From contig NZ_JABZEE010000005.1 in NCBI RefSeq assembly GCF_013387495.1, positions 124,001 through 188,000 on the forward strand: DNA of 64,000 bases, in the 5' to 3' direction. Under the pieces are notes generated by a model. That model was not told the DNA's origin. It was given only the letters and a program-made list of their open reading frames with translations, and ran no database searches. Positions 1 through 8,548 of the stretch are shown one piece after another (position 1 is the stretch's first letter; each line of letters begins with the position of its first letter). The position numbers and the translations under genes were made by a program. Source of the stretch: Streptomyces sp. PKU-EA00015 (GTDB lineage: Bacteria > Actinomycetota > Actinomycetes > Streptomycetales > Streptomycetaceae).

Positions 1-52
1 TAACCCCCGCCGTGCCCGCTCAGGCCAGGGTCGGGCCCTGACCGGGCTGCGA

Positions 53-83
53 GGGCTGTCCGGCCTGATCCGCCGGACAGTCC
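53..83 (-). terminator. Rho-independent-type hairpin after the AAA+ gene
   Basis: CTGTCCGGC at 56-64 pairs with GCCGGACAG at 72-80 around a 7-nt loop, and the stem extends to about 12 bp with one G-T wobble. It lies 2 nt past the stop of the minus-strand gene at 85. There is no U-tract, which is usual for Streptomyces terminators. Confidence 0.6.
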
Positions 84-84
84 C

Positions 85-2517
85 TCAGGGCAGGTCCGGC
101 AGATCATCGGAGTAGAGCAGGCTCAGATCGTCGGTGCTCATCTCGACGAGCTCCGCCACCCGCACCGCGTGCCGCTCCACCATGGACTCGAACGTCTGCC
201 GCGCGGTACGGCCGTTGCCGAAGGCCGGTCCCTTCGGCAGCGCCGTGAAGTACTTCAGCAGGGCCTCCGCCGCTCCCTCGCCCAGCCGGTACTCGTGCTC
301 CTCGGCCTGCTGCTCGACGATGCGCAGCAGCTCCTCCGGCGCGTAGTCCGGGAACCTGATGGTCCGTGAGAACCGCGATGCCACCCCGGGGTTGACGTTC
401 AGGAACCGCTCCATCTCGGCGGTGTAGCCCGCGACGATCACCACGACCGCGTCCCGGTGGTCCTCCATCAGCTTCACCAGGGTGTCGATCGCCTCCTTGC
501 CGAAGTCGCGGCCGGAGTCCTCGGGCGACAGCGCGTACGCCTCGTCGATGAACAGCACACCGCCGCGTGCCCGTTCGAACGCCTCCTGGGTGCGGATCGC
601 CGTCGAGCCGATGTGCTCGCCCACCAGGTCCACCCGGGACACCTCGACGAGATGGCCGCGCTCGAGGACACCGAGCGAGGCCAGGATCTCGCCGTACAAC
701 CGGGCGACCGTCGTCTTGCCGGTGCCGGGGGAACCGGTGAAGACCAGATGGCGGCGCACGGAGGCGGCCTTGAGCCCCGCCTCCTGGCGCCGCCTGCCCA
801 CCTCGATCATGTTCGTCAGCGTGCGCACCTCGCGCTTGACGCTGTCCAGGCCCACCAGGGCGTCCAGTTCACCGAGGACGGCTTCCGAGCTGCGCGTCGG
901 CTCGGCGGCGGGTGCGGCCGGCCCCGCTCCCTCGCCGATGGCCGGGGGAGCGGCGCTCCGGGCGGCGGGGAGCGCCGAGAGCAGGCCGGGGGACTGCGGG
1001 GTGGCGGGCAGCACGGCCATGGCGCGCTCGGCGCCGGGCCGTACCGTGCCGCTCTCGTCGCTCGTGCAGTCCTCCACGATCGGTCCGTCGTCCTCGCCGA
1101 ACTCGTAACCGCCGCGCGCACAGCGCTCTGTGCGGCAGTGGCTCAGCATCGTGCGGCAGCCGTCCATGATGTGGAAGCCGTAACCGCCGCTGCCCGTCAC
1201 CCGGCAGCCGCGGAAGGTGCCCCGGCCCTCTGCCGACACGTAGAAACCGGCCTCGGCGGGCGAGGTGACCGTGCAGCGCTCGATCAGCGGGTCCGCTCCC
1301 TTGGTCACGATCACGCCGGTCTGCGCCGCGTCGATCGTGCATCCGTTCAGCGTGCCGCCGCTGCCGTGGTCCCGGAACCAGGCGCCGGTGGACACCTCGC
1401 GGATCCGGCAGTCGTCGAGCTGGGCGGTGGCGCCGTCGCTCACGGAGACCGCCGTGTTGCGCACCTGGGAGAGATCGCTGTCGACGACGTCGGCGCGCGA
1501 GCCGCGGTCCAGGACGAACAGGGCGTCCGGGACGTCGTGCACACGGCAGGAGTCGAGCACGGCGGTCGCGCCGTCACTGACCCAGACCGCCGGGTAGTCG
1601 CCCGTACTGTCGTGGATCTCGCACTGGTTGGCGTCCACTCGCGTGCCCGGGTCCCACACGGACAGCCCGTTGCGCCCGAAGCGGCGCACCGTCGAGCGGG
1701 TGAGCGTGAGCACGGAACGGGACCGCAGGTCGATCGCGTTCTCCGGGATGTCGTGGATGTCGCAGTCGGAGAGGGTGAGCACCGCATCCGTGTCGAGCGT
1801 GACACCGTCCGAGGTGGTGCGGTGCACGGAGGAGTCGGTCAGATGCGCGGTGGCTCGCGACGCGATCTGCACCCCGCTGCCCTTGACCTCGTAGATCTCG
1901 CAGCCGACGGCCTCCAGGCCGGTGCCGTCACCGGTCACGGTCACGCCCGCGCCGGAGGCGTGGTGGATCCGGCACCGGTCCAGACGGGGGTGGGCCCCGC
2001 CGCGCACCGACACCCCCGACTGACCGGCGGCGACCACCTCGCACTCCTCGAACACGCCGCTCGCGCCGTCGAGTACGGCGATGCCGACACCGGCCGGGTT
2101 GTCCACGGTGCAGCGGCGCACCGTGGGCCGTGCGGCACCGCGCACCTCGAGACCCGCCGCCGAGCGGGTCACGATCCGCAGGTCCGTGAGCTCCGGTGCG
2201 CCGTCCTCGACGAGCAGCGCGGGAGCCGCCGAGTCCTGGCCCTCCACATGAAGGTCCTGGACGGTGGCGGACGCGCGCACGGTCAGCGGCACTCCGTCCA
2301 CCGGCGCGATCCGCACCGAGCCCACCGCACCCTCCGGCCCGCGCAGCGTCACCGCCCGCTGGACCACGAGATTCTCGCGGTACGTCCCCGGGGCCACGGT
2401 GAGGACGTCGCCGTCGCCGGCCGCCTCCAGAGCAGCGGCGAGGGACGCGTACTCACCTGTGCGGCGCCGCCACCGCGATGTGCCGGTGTGCGTCACCTGG
2501 ACCGAGCCCTGTGCCAT
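85..2517 (-). CDS. Right-handed beta-helix / AAA+ ATPase fusion protein (CbbX/EccA-like)
   Basis: About 810 aa. Roughly the first 440 residues are a right-handed parallel beta-helix (pectate-lyase-like) built of repeats such as 'hxxCxIhd' with 'TVAPGTYREN' near the start. An Ala/Pro-rich linker (about 440-490) leads to a C-terminal AAA+ module with Walker A GSPGTGKTT near residue 595, Walker B LFIDEA near 655 and an arginine-finger region 'ASRFSRTIRF'. The ATPase resembles the CbbX/SpoVK/EccA class, whose members remodel partner proteins. The fusion suggests an ATP-driven scaffold, but no substrate is evident. I chose ATG 2517 (MAQGSVQV); the frame is open to 2553 with no better ribosome site. 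It is likely monocistronic. Function beyond the domain assignment is unknown. Confidence 0.85.
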   Translation of the reverse strand: MAQGSVQVTHTGTSRWRRRTGEYASLAAALEAAGDGDVLTVAPGTYRENLVVQRAVTLRGPEGAVGSVRIAPVDGVPLTVRASATVQDLHVEGQDSAAPALLVEDGAPELTDLRIVTRSAAGLEVRGAARPTVRRCTVDNPAGVGIAVLDGASGVFEECEVVAAGQSGVSVRGGAHPRLDRCRIHHASGAGVTVTGDGTGLEAVGCEIYEVKGSGVQIASRATAHLTDSSVHRTTSDGVTLDTDAVLTLSDCDIHDIPENAIDLRSRSVLTLTRSTVRRFGRNGLSVWDPGTRVDANQCEIHDSTGDYPAVWVSDGATAVLDSCRVHDVPDALFVLDRGSRADVVDSDLSQVRNTAVSVSDGATAQLDDCRIREVSTGAWFRDHGSGGTLNGCTIDAAQTGVIVTKGADPLIERCTVTSPAEAGFYVSAEGRGTFRGCRVTGSGGYGFHIMDGCRTMLSHCRTERCARGGYEFGEDDGPIVEDCTSDESGTVRPGAERAMAVLPATPQSPGLLSALPAARSAAPPAIGEGAGPAAPAAEPTRSSEAVLGELDALVGLDSVKREVRTLTNMIEVGRRRQEAGLKAASVRRHLVFTGSPGTGKTTVARLYGEILASLGVLERGHLVEVSRVDLVGEHIGSTAIRTQEAFERARGGVLFIDEAYALSPEDSGRDFGKEAIDTLVKLMEDHRDAVVVIVAGYTAEMERFLNVNPGVASRFSRTIRFPDYAPEELLRIVEQQAEEHEYRLGEGAAEALLKYFTALPKGPAFGNGRTARQTFESMVERHAVRVAELVEMSTDDLSLLYSDDLPDLP

Positions 2518-2646
2518 GGCGCTGCCTAGCCCCCACCTCGTGTTTTCGTGCATCGCCGCGCCGCTGACGGGGACGCGTCCCGCACCCCGCGTGGGGGTCG
2601 CACCACCGTAGCGCGCGCGGCGGACGGGAGTTGACGGGACCGGGAG

Positions 2647-3255
2647 TCAGCTGCCGGCACCGGCCCGTCCCCAGTCCGGACCCACCGCGGCCCAGGCCCG
2701 GTCCAGGTCGGCGAATCTGCGCCGCACCAGCCGCCAGAGCACGATCCGTCTGGCACATTCGACGAGCAGGCCGAAGGCCAGGGCGGCACCGATCCCGGCG
2801 AGCGTCGCGTGCACGCGGACCGTGCCGGGCTCCATGGGGCGGGGAACCATGCGGCCAAAACCGTCGGTCCAGACCGTGAACGTGGCACCCGTGCGCGAGG
2901 ACCGCAGACCGGTCGTCAGGCTCCCCGTGCGCCGGGTGCCGTCGGGAGCCGTCCACTCGGCCGCCACCACTCGGCGCTGCTCGCTCGCCGCGGCGGACTC
3001 GGGGTCGAGGGCCGCGGGGCCCGCCACGGTGGCCGGGCCCAGGACCGTGGCCGTCGTGGCGTGGCGCTGCTGGCGCTGGATCCGCACGGACTGGCGCAGC
3101 GACTCGTCCGTCAGCGTGCCGGTGATCCAGCCGACGACCGGGGCGGCCGTGACGAGGAGAAGCGCCGCGACGAGGGCCACCCAGGCCTCGGCGAGGTCCG
3201 TCGCACGGCGCAGGGGATTGTGCCGCCAGCGAAAGATTCCCGCGGCTGCTCGCAC
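2647..3255 (-). CDS. Rv1733c-family membrane protein
   Basis: About 202 aa with two predicted membrane segments, one near residues 25-45 ('VALVAALLLVTAAPVVGWITG') and one near 150-170 ('ATLAGIGAALAFGLLVECA'), around an extracytoplasmic domain. The N-terminal 'FRWRHNPLRR' followed by 'TDLAEAWVALVAALLL' is typical of the Rv1733c family in Streptomyces. The GTG at 3255 gives the usual family start and has AGAAGGGGG 9 nt upstream, while the longer frame to 3306 needs a TTG start with no ribosome site. The function of the family is not known. Transcription runs the same way as the AAA+ gene, about 130 nt away. Confidence 0.75.
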   Translation of the reverse strand: MRAAAGIFRWRHNPLRRATDLAEAWVALVAALLLVTAAPVVGWITGTLTDESLRQSVRIQRQQRHATTATVLGPATVAGPAALDPESAAASEQRRVVAAEWTAPDGTRRTGSLTTGLRSSRTGATFTVWTDGFGRMVPRPMEPGTVRVHATLAGIGAALAFGLLVECARRIVLWRLVRRRFADLDRAWAAVGPDWGRAGAGS

Positions 3256-3772
3256 TGCTCGCCACCCCCTTCTGCGTCCGTGATAGCCCGATACGGCACG
3301 GAACAAGCGCGGGTCGCGCGAAGGGAGAGCAACGTCACCCCCTCCTGTCGGCCCCCGTGTCCGTCGCGAGGATGTCCTCGCGACGGGTCCAACGCAGGGT
3401 GCTCCGCGAAGGGTTCCCGCCGGGCGGCGATTTCCACGGAACGGGTGCCGGAGGGCTCAGCAGGGTGCCCAAGGGGGGCGGACCGAGGGCAGTACGGCGA
3501 CGTGCGCCCCCGGCGCGCGGGCGCACCCGGGCGCGGGGCCGCTCCGGCAAAGTGCCCCGGCGGCGCCTCGGCACACGGCCAACACCGGTCGTGAAGCGCC
3601 CCGTTGCACGGGAACCCCGGCCGACGAGTCGGCCGGGGTTCCACCGGTGGTCTCCCCGCATTCCCCCGCGGCTCCGCCACCGTGCGCCGGATGCGGTGCG
3701 TTCCCCGCCGTGGCGTGCCGCGTGGCGGCCGGCCGGAGGGGCGCGCCGTCACCGGCCGCCGTCACTGTGCCG
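3256..3772. other. Intergenic region without a recognisable gene
   Basis: About 520 nt between two minus-strand genes. The only clear structure is the strong hairpin at 3611-3642. ORFs here are Arg/Pro-rich shadows with no family resemblance. Confidence 0.6.
3611..3642 (-). terminator. Strong 15-bp perfect hairpin
   Basis: GGAACCCCGGCCGAC (3611-3625) is followed after 2 nt by its exact reverse complement (3628-3642). It lies 130 nt downstream of the stop at 3773 and probably ends the minus-strand Pro-rich gene. It is symmetric, so it could act in both directions. Confidence 0.65.
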
Positions 3773-4228
3773 TCAGTACCCCCGTCCCTGGTACGGGCGG
3801 TTGTACGGATCGTCGTACGGCGCGGGCGAAGGCGCGGGCCGCGCCGCGGCCGGGCGCATCGCCTCGTACCCGGTGGCGACCGGCCGCGGCGGCTGCGGCT
3901 GGCCCTGGTACTGCGTGCCGGGGTACCCGCGGGGTGCCGCCGCCTGCTGCGGGATGTACGGCGCGGGCGCGTGCTGCAGCGGTACGGGCTGCGGCGCGTG
4001 CTGCGGGTAGCCGTAGGCGGGGGCCGGTGACGGTGCCGCCGGGAGGGCGGGCAGGGCCGCGGGGAGCGCCGGCAGGTAGCTGCTGCCGGTGTCGTACGCG
4101 GCGGGCACTCGGATCGGCGCGATCTGAGGCGTGCCCCGCTCCGCGACCAGAGAGTCGTAGATCGGGGTGTCGGGGAACGACGGCGCGGAGTAGTAACCGC
4201 CGCCGTAGGTGGCGCGGGGGGAGGTCAT
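3773..4228 (-). CDS. Pro/Ala/Tyr-rich low-complexity protein (DUF6643-like)
   Basis: About 151 aa. The N-terminus 'MTSPRATYGGGYYSAPSFPDTP' followed by 'YDSLVAERGTPQIAPIRVP' is ordered and resembles short conserved Streptomyces proteins annotated as DUF6643. The rest is low-complexity Pro/Ala/Tyr/Gln sequence ending 'PYNRPYQGRGY'. There are no membrane segments and no catalytic motifs. ATG 4228 is preferred over the longer frame because TAACTT lies 7 nt upstream, the leaderless arrangement seen elsewhere in the window. The family name is from memory and function is unknown. Confidence 0.65.
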   Translation of the reverse strand: MTSPRATYGGGYYSAPSFPDTPIYDSLVAERGTPQIAPIRVPAAYDTGSSYLPALPAALPALPAAPSPAPAYGYPQHAPQPVPLQHAPAPYIPQQAAAPRGYPGTQYQGQPQPPRPVATGYEAMRPAAARPAPSPAPYDDPYNRPYQGRGY

Positions 4229-4235
4229 GGCACAT

Positions 4236-4241
4236 AAGTTA
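4236..4241 (-). promoter_or_regulatory. -10 box TAACTT, leaderless start of the Pro-rich gene
   Basis: TAACTT ends 7 nt before ATG 4228 on the minus strand, so transcription would begin at or next to the start codon. No Shine-Dalgarno sequence is present. Confidence 0.45.
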
Positions 4242-4484
4242 AGCCCACGATGTGCTGGTTGGGGAGTCCGATAAGCGGGTTGTTTCGACAGCTCTGAGTG
4301 ACCACTGATCCCCAATTCGAGCGAATCAGGCAAAAACGGTCGCTCCAACGTCTCGCTTTCATGTAAAGGGCAAGCGTAGAGAGGGTTACCGGCGGGTCAG
4401 GCTCGATCGGGTGGATGTATGCGGAATAGGTTGACGATGAATGAACTTCCGGGCGCGGGAACCGAACCGGTGAGGGGGGCGGTC

Positions 4485-5738
4485 ATGTCGATGCTCAAGG
4501 GAGCCAACACTGCGGTGCAGGCGCAGCGCGTCCGCGTCGAACTGGGGTGGCGGCCGGGGCCGGGCGTTCCGGACATCGACGCCTCGGCGCTTCTCCTGGC
4601 CGACGGAAGGGTCCGCTCCGACGCCGACTTCGTCTTCTACAACCAGCCCGCGCACGCCTCGGGGGCCGTGCGGCACGAGGGGAAGCGGACCGGTCAGGGC
4701 GTAGCCACCGACGTGGTCGCCGTCGATCTCGACCGCGTCGAGGCCGGAATCGACCGGGTCGTGCTGGCCGCGTCGGCCGACGGCGGCGCCTTCGGCCAGG
4801 TGCCCGGGCTGCACATCCGCGTCCTGGACGCGGCCTCCGGCGCCGAGCTGGCCCGTTACGACAGCAAGGACGCCACCGTCGAGACGGCGTTCGTGCTCGG
4901 CGAGCTCTACCGGCGGCAGGGGGCGTGGAAGTTCCGCGCGGTCGGCCAGGGGTACGGCACCGGACTCGAGGGCCTCGCCACGGACTTCGGCATCACTGTG
5001 GACGAGCCCCAGCGCCCGGCGCCGCCCGCAGCGGTGCCCGTCGCCGCATCGCCCGTCGCGGCTCCGCCGCCTCCCGCCCCGCCCGCAGCCCCGCCCGCCC
5101 CGGTACGGCTCACCAAGATCACCCTGACCAAGGAGGCCCCGTCCGTCTCGCTGACGAAGCAGGGCGGCACCTCGGGCGCGATGCGCGTCAACCTGAGCTG
5201 GCAGGTGCGCAAGCAGTTCCAGGGCTGGGGCGCCAAGCTCGGCCGCGCCGTCGCCATGCACGGCGACCTCGACCTCGACCTGTGCGCCCTGTACGAACTC
5301 ACCGACGGGCGCAAGGGCGTTGTCCAGGCCCTGGGCAACGCCTTCGGCGCACTGCACCAGCCGCCGTACATCCACCTCGACGGCGACGACCGCACCGGCG
5401 GCACATCCGGCGAGAACCTCACCATCAACCTCGACCACAAGAGCGCCCTGCGCCGGGTCGTGATCTTCGTGACCATCTACGAGGGCGCGCGGAGCTTCGC
5501 CGACCTCGACGCGACGGTGACGCTGCAACCCCAGCACGGCGCCGCCATCGACTTCTCCCTCGGCGAGTGCACCGTGCCCTCCACGGTCTGCGCCCTCGCC
5601 CTCATCACGAACACCGGATCGGACCTCGTCGTCCAGCGCGAGGCCCGCTTCCTCGTGCCCGACCGGGGCGTCAGCCCCCAGCGCACCATGGATCACGCCT
5701 ACGGCTGGGGCATGAACTGGACGCCGGGCAGGAAGTGA
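4485..5738 (+). CDS. Two-domain TerD family protein
   Basis: About 417 aa with two TerD-like beta-sandwich domains. The first covers about residues 1-165 ('GVPDIDASALLL', 'RVRSDADFVFYNQP') and the second about 220-415 ('LDLDLCALYELTDGRKGVVQALG', 'VIFVTIYEGARSF'). They are joined by a Pro/Ala linker. TerD domains bind Ca2+ through acidic loops and belong to the tellurite-resistance/stress cassette. Acidic clusters are kept in both domains here. ATG 4485 (MSMLKGAN) is preferred: it matches the usual family start and has GAGGGGGG just upstream. In-frame ATGs at 4419 and 4437 lack a ribosome site. No other ter genes are adjacent. Confidence 0.85.
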   Translation: MSMLKGANTAVQAQRVRVELGWRPGPGVPDIDASALLLADGRVRSDADFVFYNQPAHASGAVRHEGKRTGQGVATDVVAVDLDRVEAGIDRVVLAASADGGAFGQVPGLHIRVLDAASGAELARYDSKDATVETAFVLGELYRRQGAWKFRAVGQGYGTGLEGLATDFGITVDEPQRPAPPAAVPVAASPVAAPPPPAPPAAPPAPVRLTKITLTKEAPSVSLTKQGGTSGAMRVNLSWQVRKQFQGWGAKLGRAVAMHGDLDLDLCALYELTDGRKGVVQALGNAFGALHQPPYIHLDGDDRTGGTSGENLTINLDHKSALRRVVIFVTIYEGARSFADLDATVTLQPQHGAAIDFSLGECTVPSTVCALALITNTGSDLVVQREARFLVPDRGVSPQRTMDHAYGWGMNWTPGRK

Positions 5739-5756
5739 CGCCCGCCCGACGGGTGC

Positions 5757-6947
5757 TCAGCGGTCGGGCGCGGCCTCGGGCCGGGCGTAGGTACGCCCCT
5801 TCCAGGCCGCACCCCGGCCCCGGTGGTGCCGCACCGCCGAGTCGACGGTCATCAGCAGGTAGAGCAGCGCGGTGAACGGCAGCGTGGGCGCGAGCAGCAG
5901 CGGCCGGCGGTAGTAGCGAAGCATCGGCGCGTACGTCCCCGCCATCACCGCCCAGGCGAGCCCGGCCGCCCACGCGGCCACCGGGTCGCCCGCCGCCGTC
6001 GCGGCCGCCAGCACGACGGGCGGCGCGAGATACACCAGGACGAGCCCCGCCACCGTGGCCGCCAGCACCAGCGGGTTGTGCCGCAGCTGCGTGTACGCGC
6101 TGCGGGACACCATCCGCCACAGGTCCGCGAGCCGCGGATACGGGCGCACGCTGTGCACCCGCTCCGCGAGCCCCAGCCAGACCCGGCCGCCCGCGCGCCG
6201 CACCGCGCGCGCCAGCGCGACGTCGTCGATCACCGCGTGCCGGATCGACGCCGGGACGTTCGCCCGCACCGCGGTGGCGGTGCGCAGCAGGACGCACCCG
6301 CCGGCCGCGGCGGCCGTCCGCGCGCCGGCCGAGTTGATCCGGCGGAAGGGATAGAGCTGAGCGAAGAAGTAGACGAACGCCGGGACCACCAGGCGCTCCC
6401 AGACGCTCTCGACGCGCAGCCGCGCCATCTGCGACACCAGGTCGTACCCGCCCGTGCCCGCGTCGCCGCTCCCGTGGGCCGCGGCCACCAGCTCGCGCAG
6501 GCTGTCCCGCTCGTGGGCGATGTCCGCGTCCGTCAGCAGCAGGAACTCCGGATCGTTCGCCCGGGCCAGGGCGATCCCGTGCCGCAGCGCCCACAGCTTC
6601 CCCGTCCAGCCCGGCTCCGGCTCGCCCGGCGTCACGACCCGCAGCGGCAGCCCGCCGTGCCGCTCGGCGAGCGAGCGCGCGACCTCGCCGGTGCCGTCGC
6701 CGCTGTTGTCGTCCACGAGCACGATCTCCGCGCGGCCCGGATACCGCTGGCCGAGCAGGGACGGCAGGCTGTCCGGCAGGACCGCGGCCTCGTCCCGCGC
6801 GGGCACCACGACGGCGACGTCCGGCCACACGGCGGGGGTCTGCCGCCCGGGCAGGCGCTGATCGGTGCGCCAGAAGAAGCCCTGACCGAGCAGCAGCCAG
6901 CACCACGCGGCCAGCGATCCGAGGGCGGTCCACGCAAGGGCGCTCAT
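5757..6947 (-). CDS. Family 2 glycosyltransferase, HpnB-like
   Basis: 396 aa. An N-terminal membrane segment (about residues 1-22) is followed by a GT2 domain with 'VVVPARDEA', 'VDDNSGDGT', 'GWTGKLWAL' and the DXD-like 'LTDADI', and then by several membrane segments in the C-terminal third. The 'PGWTGKLWAL' motif and overall layout match glycosyltransferases named HpnB after hopanoid loci. No other hopanoid gene is visible, so a hopanoid role is not supported by context. It ends 19 nt from the convergent TerD gene and starts divergently from murI. Confidence 0.82.
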   Translation of the reverse strand: MSALAWTALGSLAAWCWLLLGQGFFWRTDQRLPGRQTPAVWPDVAVVVPARDEAAVLPDSLPSLLGQRYPGRAEIVLVDDNSGDGTGEVARSLAERHGGLPLRVVTPGEPEPGWTGKLWALRHGIALARANDPEFLLLTDADIAHERDSLRELVAAAHGSGDAGTGGYDLVSQMARLRVESVWERLVVPAFVYFFAQLYPFRRINSAGARTAAAAGGCVLLRTATAVRANVPASIRHAVIDDVALARAVRRAGGRVWLGLAERVHSVRPYPRLADLWRMVSRSAYTQLRHNPLVLAATVAGLVLVYLAPPVVLAAATAAGDPVAAWAAGLAWAVMAGTYAPMLRYYRRPLLLAPTLPFTALLYLLMTVDSAVRHHRGRGAAWKGRTYARPEAAPDR

Positions 6948-6993
6948 GCGCCGCAGTCTGCCCCACGCCGGCGGGCACGCGGTGGCGGTCGAC

Positions 6994-6999
6994 TATGGT
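6994..6999 (+). promoter_or_regulatory. -10 box TATGGT, leaderless start of murI
   Basis: TATGGT lies 6 nt before GTG 7006 with no Shine-Dalgarno sequence between. Confidence 0.5.
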
Positions 7000-7005
7000 G
7001 ACCGG

Positions 7006-7794
7006 GTGAAGATCGCGCTCATGGACTCCGGACTCGGCCTCCTCGCGGCGGCCGCCGCCGTACGCCGACTGCGGCCCGACGCGGATCTGGTCCTCTCCTC
7101 GGCTCCCGACAGCATGCCCTGGGGGCCCCATACACCCGACGAGATCACCGAGCGCGCGCTCGCCGTGGCCCGCGCGGCGGCAGCCCACCGTCCGGACGCC
7201 CTGATCATCGCCTGCAACACCGCCTCGGTGCACGCTCTGCCCGCGATCCGTGCGGAGCTGGAGCCGCAGCTCCCCGTCGTGGGCACCGTGCCCGCGATCA
7301 AGCCCGCCGCGGCAGGCGGCGGCCCCGTGGCCATCTGGGCCACCCCGGCGACCACGGGCAGCCCGTACCAGCGCGGACTCATCGCGGACTTCGCCCACGC
7401 CGTCGACGTCACCGAGGTCCCCTGCCCCGGTCTCGCCGACGCCGTCGAGAGCGCCGACGAGGCGGCGATCGACCGGGCGATCGCCGCAGCGGCGGCCATC
7501 ACGCCGCCTCACGTCGGCGCCGTCGTCCTCGGCTGCACCCACTACGAACTCGTCGCCGAACGCATCCGCGCGGCCGTAGCGGCCGACGGTGACGGGGGCG
7601 CCCTCGCCCTCCACGGCTCCGCGGAAGCGGTCGCAGCCCAGGCCCTGCGCCGCAGCGGTGCCGCCCCCGCGGCCGATGCCGCGCCGAGTGGCCGGATCAC
7701 GGTCCTGCTCAGCGGCCGGGAGTCCGAGCTGCCCCCCGCCGCCCTCGCCTACGCCGAGGGGCGCCTGCTCCAGGCGGTCACGCCCGCGGTCTGA
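7006..7794 (+). CDS. murI: Glutamate racemase
   Basis: 262 aa, close to the family norm. It interconverts L- and D-glutamate for peptidoglycan without a cofactor. Both catalytic cysteines are present in family motifs: Cys70 in 'ACNTAS' and Cys177 in 'LGCTHYEL'. The N-terminal 'DSGLGLL' carries the substrate-binding Asp-Ser pair. GTG 7006 (VKIALMDSG) is the start: the longer frame from 6946 would overlap the divergent glycosyltransferase, and TATGGT sits 6 nt upstream as for a leaderless mRNA. The Asp/Glu racemase superfamily contains other members, so a different carboxylate substrate is possible. Confidence 0.85.
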   Translation: MKIALMDSGLGLLAAAAAVRRLRPDADLVLSSAPDSMPWGPHTPDEITERALAVARAAAAHRPDALIIACNTASVHALPAIRAELEPQLPVVGTVPAIKPAAAGGGPVAIWATPATTGSPYQRGLIADFAHAVDVTEVPCPGLADAVESADEAAIDRAIAAAAAITPPHVGAVVLGCTHYELVAERIRAAVAADGDGGALALHGSAEAVAAQALRRSGAAPAADAAPSGRITVLLSGRESELPPAALAYAEGRLLQAVTPAV

Positions 7795-7878
7795 CGCCGC
7801 CCGCCCCCGGCCGACCGGCCTGCCGGTGATCATTACCCTCCGTCACGCCAGGACCGTGCTGTGTCCGCCGATGCTGGG

Positions 7879-7884
7879 TACGCT
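7879..7884 (+). promoter_or_regulatory. -10 box TACGCT, leaderless start
   Basis: TACGCT is followed by 6 nt and then ATG 7891. There is no Shine-Dalgarno sequence. Confidence 0.45.
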
Positions 7885-7890
7885 CCAGAC

Positions 7891-8451
7891 ATGAGGCACC
7901 ATCTCCGCCACATGGGGCCCGCTGTCGAGCCCCTTCCCGAAGTCTGGACCGGCCGAGCGACCAATCGCCTGCAGTGGGTGCTCGCGGCCGCGGGTGCGGC
8001 CTGCATCGCGCTCGGTATCAAGCTCGCCGTCTCGGCCGACTGGGAGACGGGCATCACAGCCCTGCTGATGGCGGTGATCGGCTGTGTCGCGGCCGGCCTC
8101 CTGGTGCTCTACGGGACGCTGGCCTTCGTCCACCTGGAAGTCACCATCGACCGGGAGGCCCTCGAAGTGCGCTGCGGCCATGTGGGCCTGCCGCGCAAGC
8201 GCATTCTCCTCAGCGAGGTCGTCAAGGCGGACTACGACCCGAAGGTCACCCCGCATCAATGGGGAGGCTGGGGCTGCCGCTGGCGCCCGGAGAAGGGGAC
8301 GGCGTGGGTCGTGCGGCGCGGCGAGGGAGTGGTCGTCACGCTGGCGGGCGGCGACACGTTCACGGTGACCGTCGACAACGCCGCGACGGCCGTGCGCGTC
8401 ATCCGGGACCGCCTCAGCCGGTCGAACAGCGACCCCGTGCCGCACGCCTGA
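7891..8451 (+). CDS. Conserved membrane protein of unknown function
   Basis: About 186 aa. Two predicted membrane helices near residues 25-45 ('WVLAAAGAACIALGIKLAV') and 50-75 ('TALLMAVIGCVAAGLLVLYG') precede a soluble C-terminal domain of beta-rich character ('LEVTIDREALEVRCGHVGLPRKRI', 'GVVVTLAGGDTFTVTV'). This resembles the DUF3093/PH-like layout of small actinobacterial membrane proteins. ATG 7891 is chosen for its leaderless promoter; GTG 7861 in the same frame is an alternative. I do not recognise a specific function. Confidence 0.6.
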   Translation: MRHHLRHMGPAVEPLPEVWTGRATNRLQWVLAAAGAACIALGIKLAVSADWETGITALLMAVIGCVAAGLLVLYGTLAFVHLEVTIDREALEVRCGHVGLPRKRILLSEVVKADYDPKVTPHQWGGWGCRWRPEKGTAWVVRRGEGVVVTLAGGDTFTVTVDNAATAVRVIRDRLSRSNSDPVPHA

Positions 8452-8535
8452 GCCCGGTCCGCCCCCGCCGAGCACGGTCGTGCCGGTCCCGGTCGCGCAC
8501 GGTGACCGCACTGCCGGGCACACAGGGCACCGCCG

Positions 8536-8541
8536 TAGACT
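8536..8541 (+). promoter_or_regulatory. -10 box TAGACT, leaderless start of lnt
   Basis: TAGACT lies 7 nt before GTG 8549 with no ribosome site. Confidence 0.45.
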
Positions 8542-8548
8542 CCGGCAG

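Noticed and set aside
457..2529. Long plus-strand ORF (690 codons) opposite the AAA+ gene
   Set aside because: It is an antisense shadow: the translation is His/Arg/Gly-rich with no domain, while the minus strand codes for a clear beta-helix/AAA+ protein.
5671..7833. Minus-strand ORF of 720 codons overlapping the GT2 and murI genes
   Set aside because: The GT2 and MurI frames carry family motifs; this frame does not.
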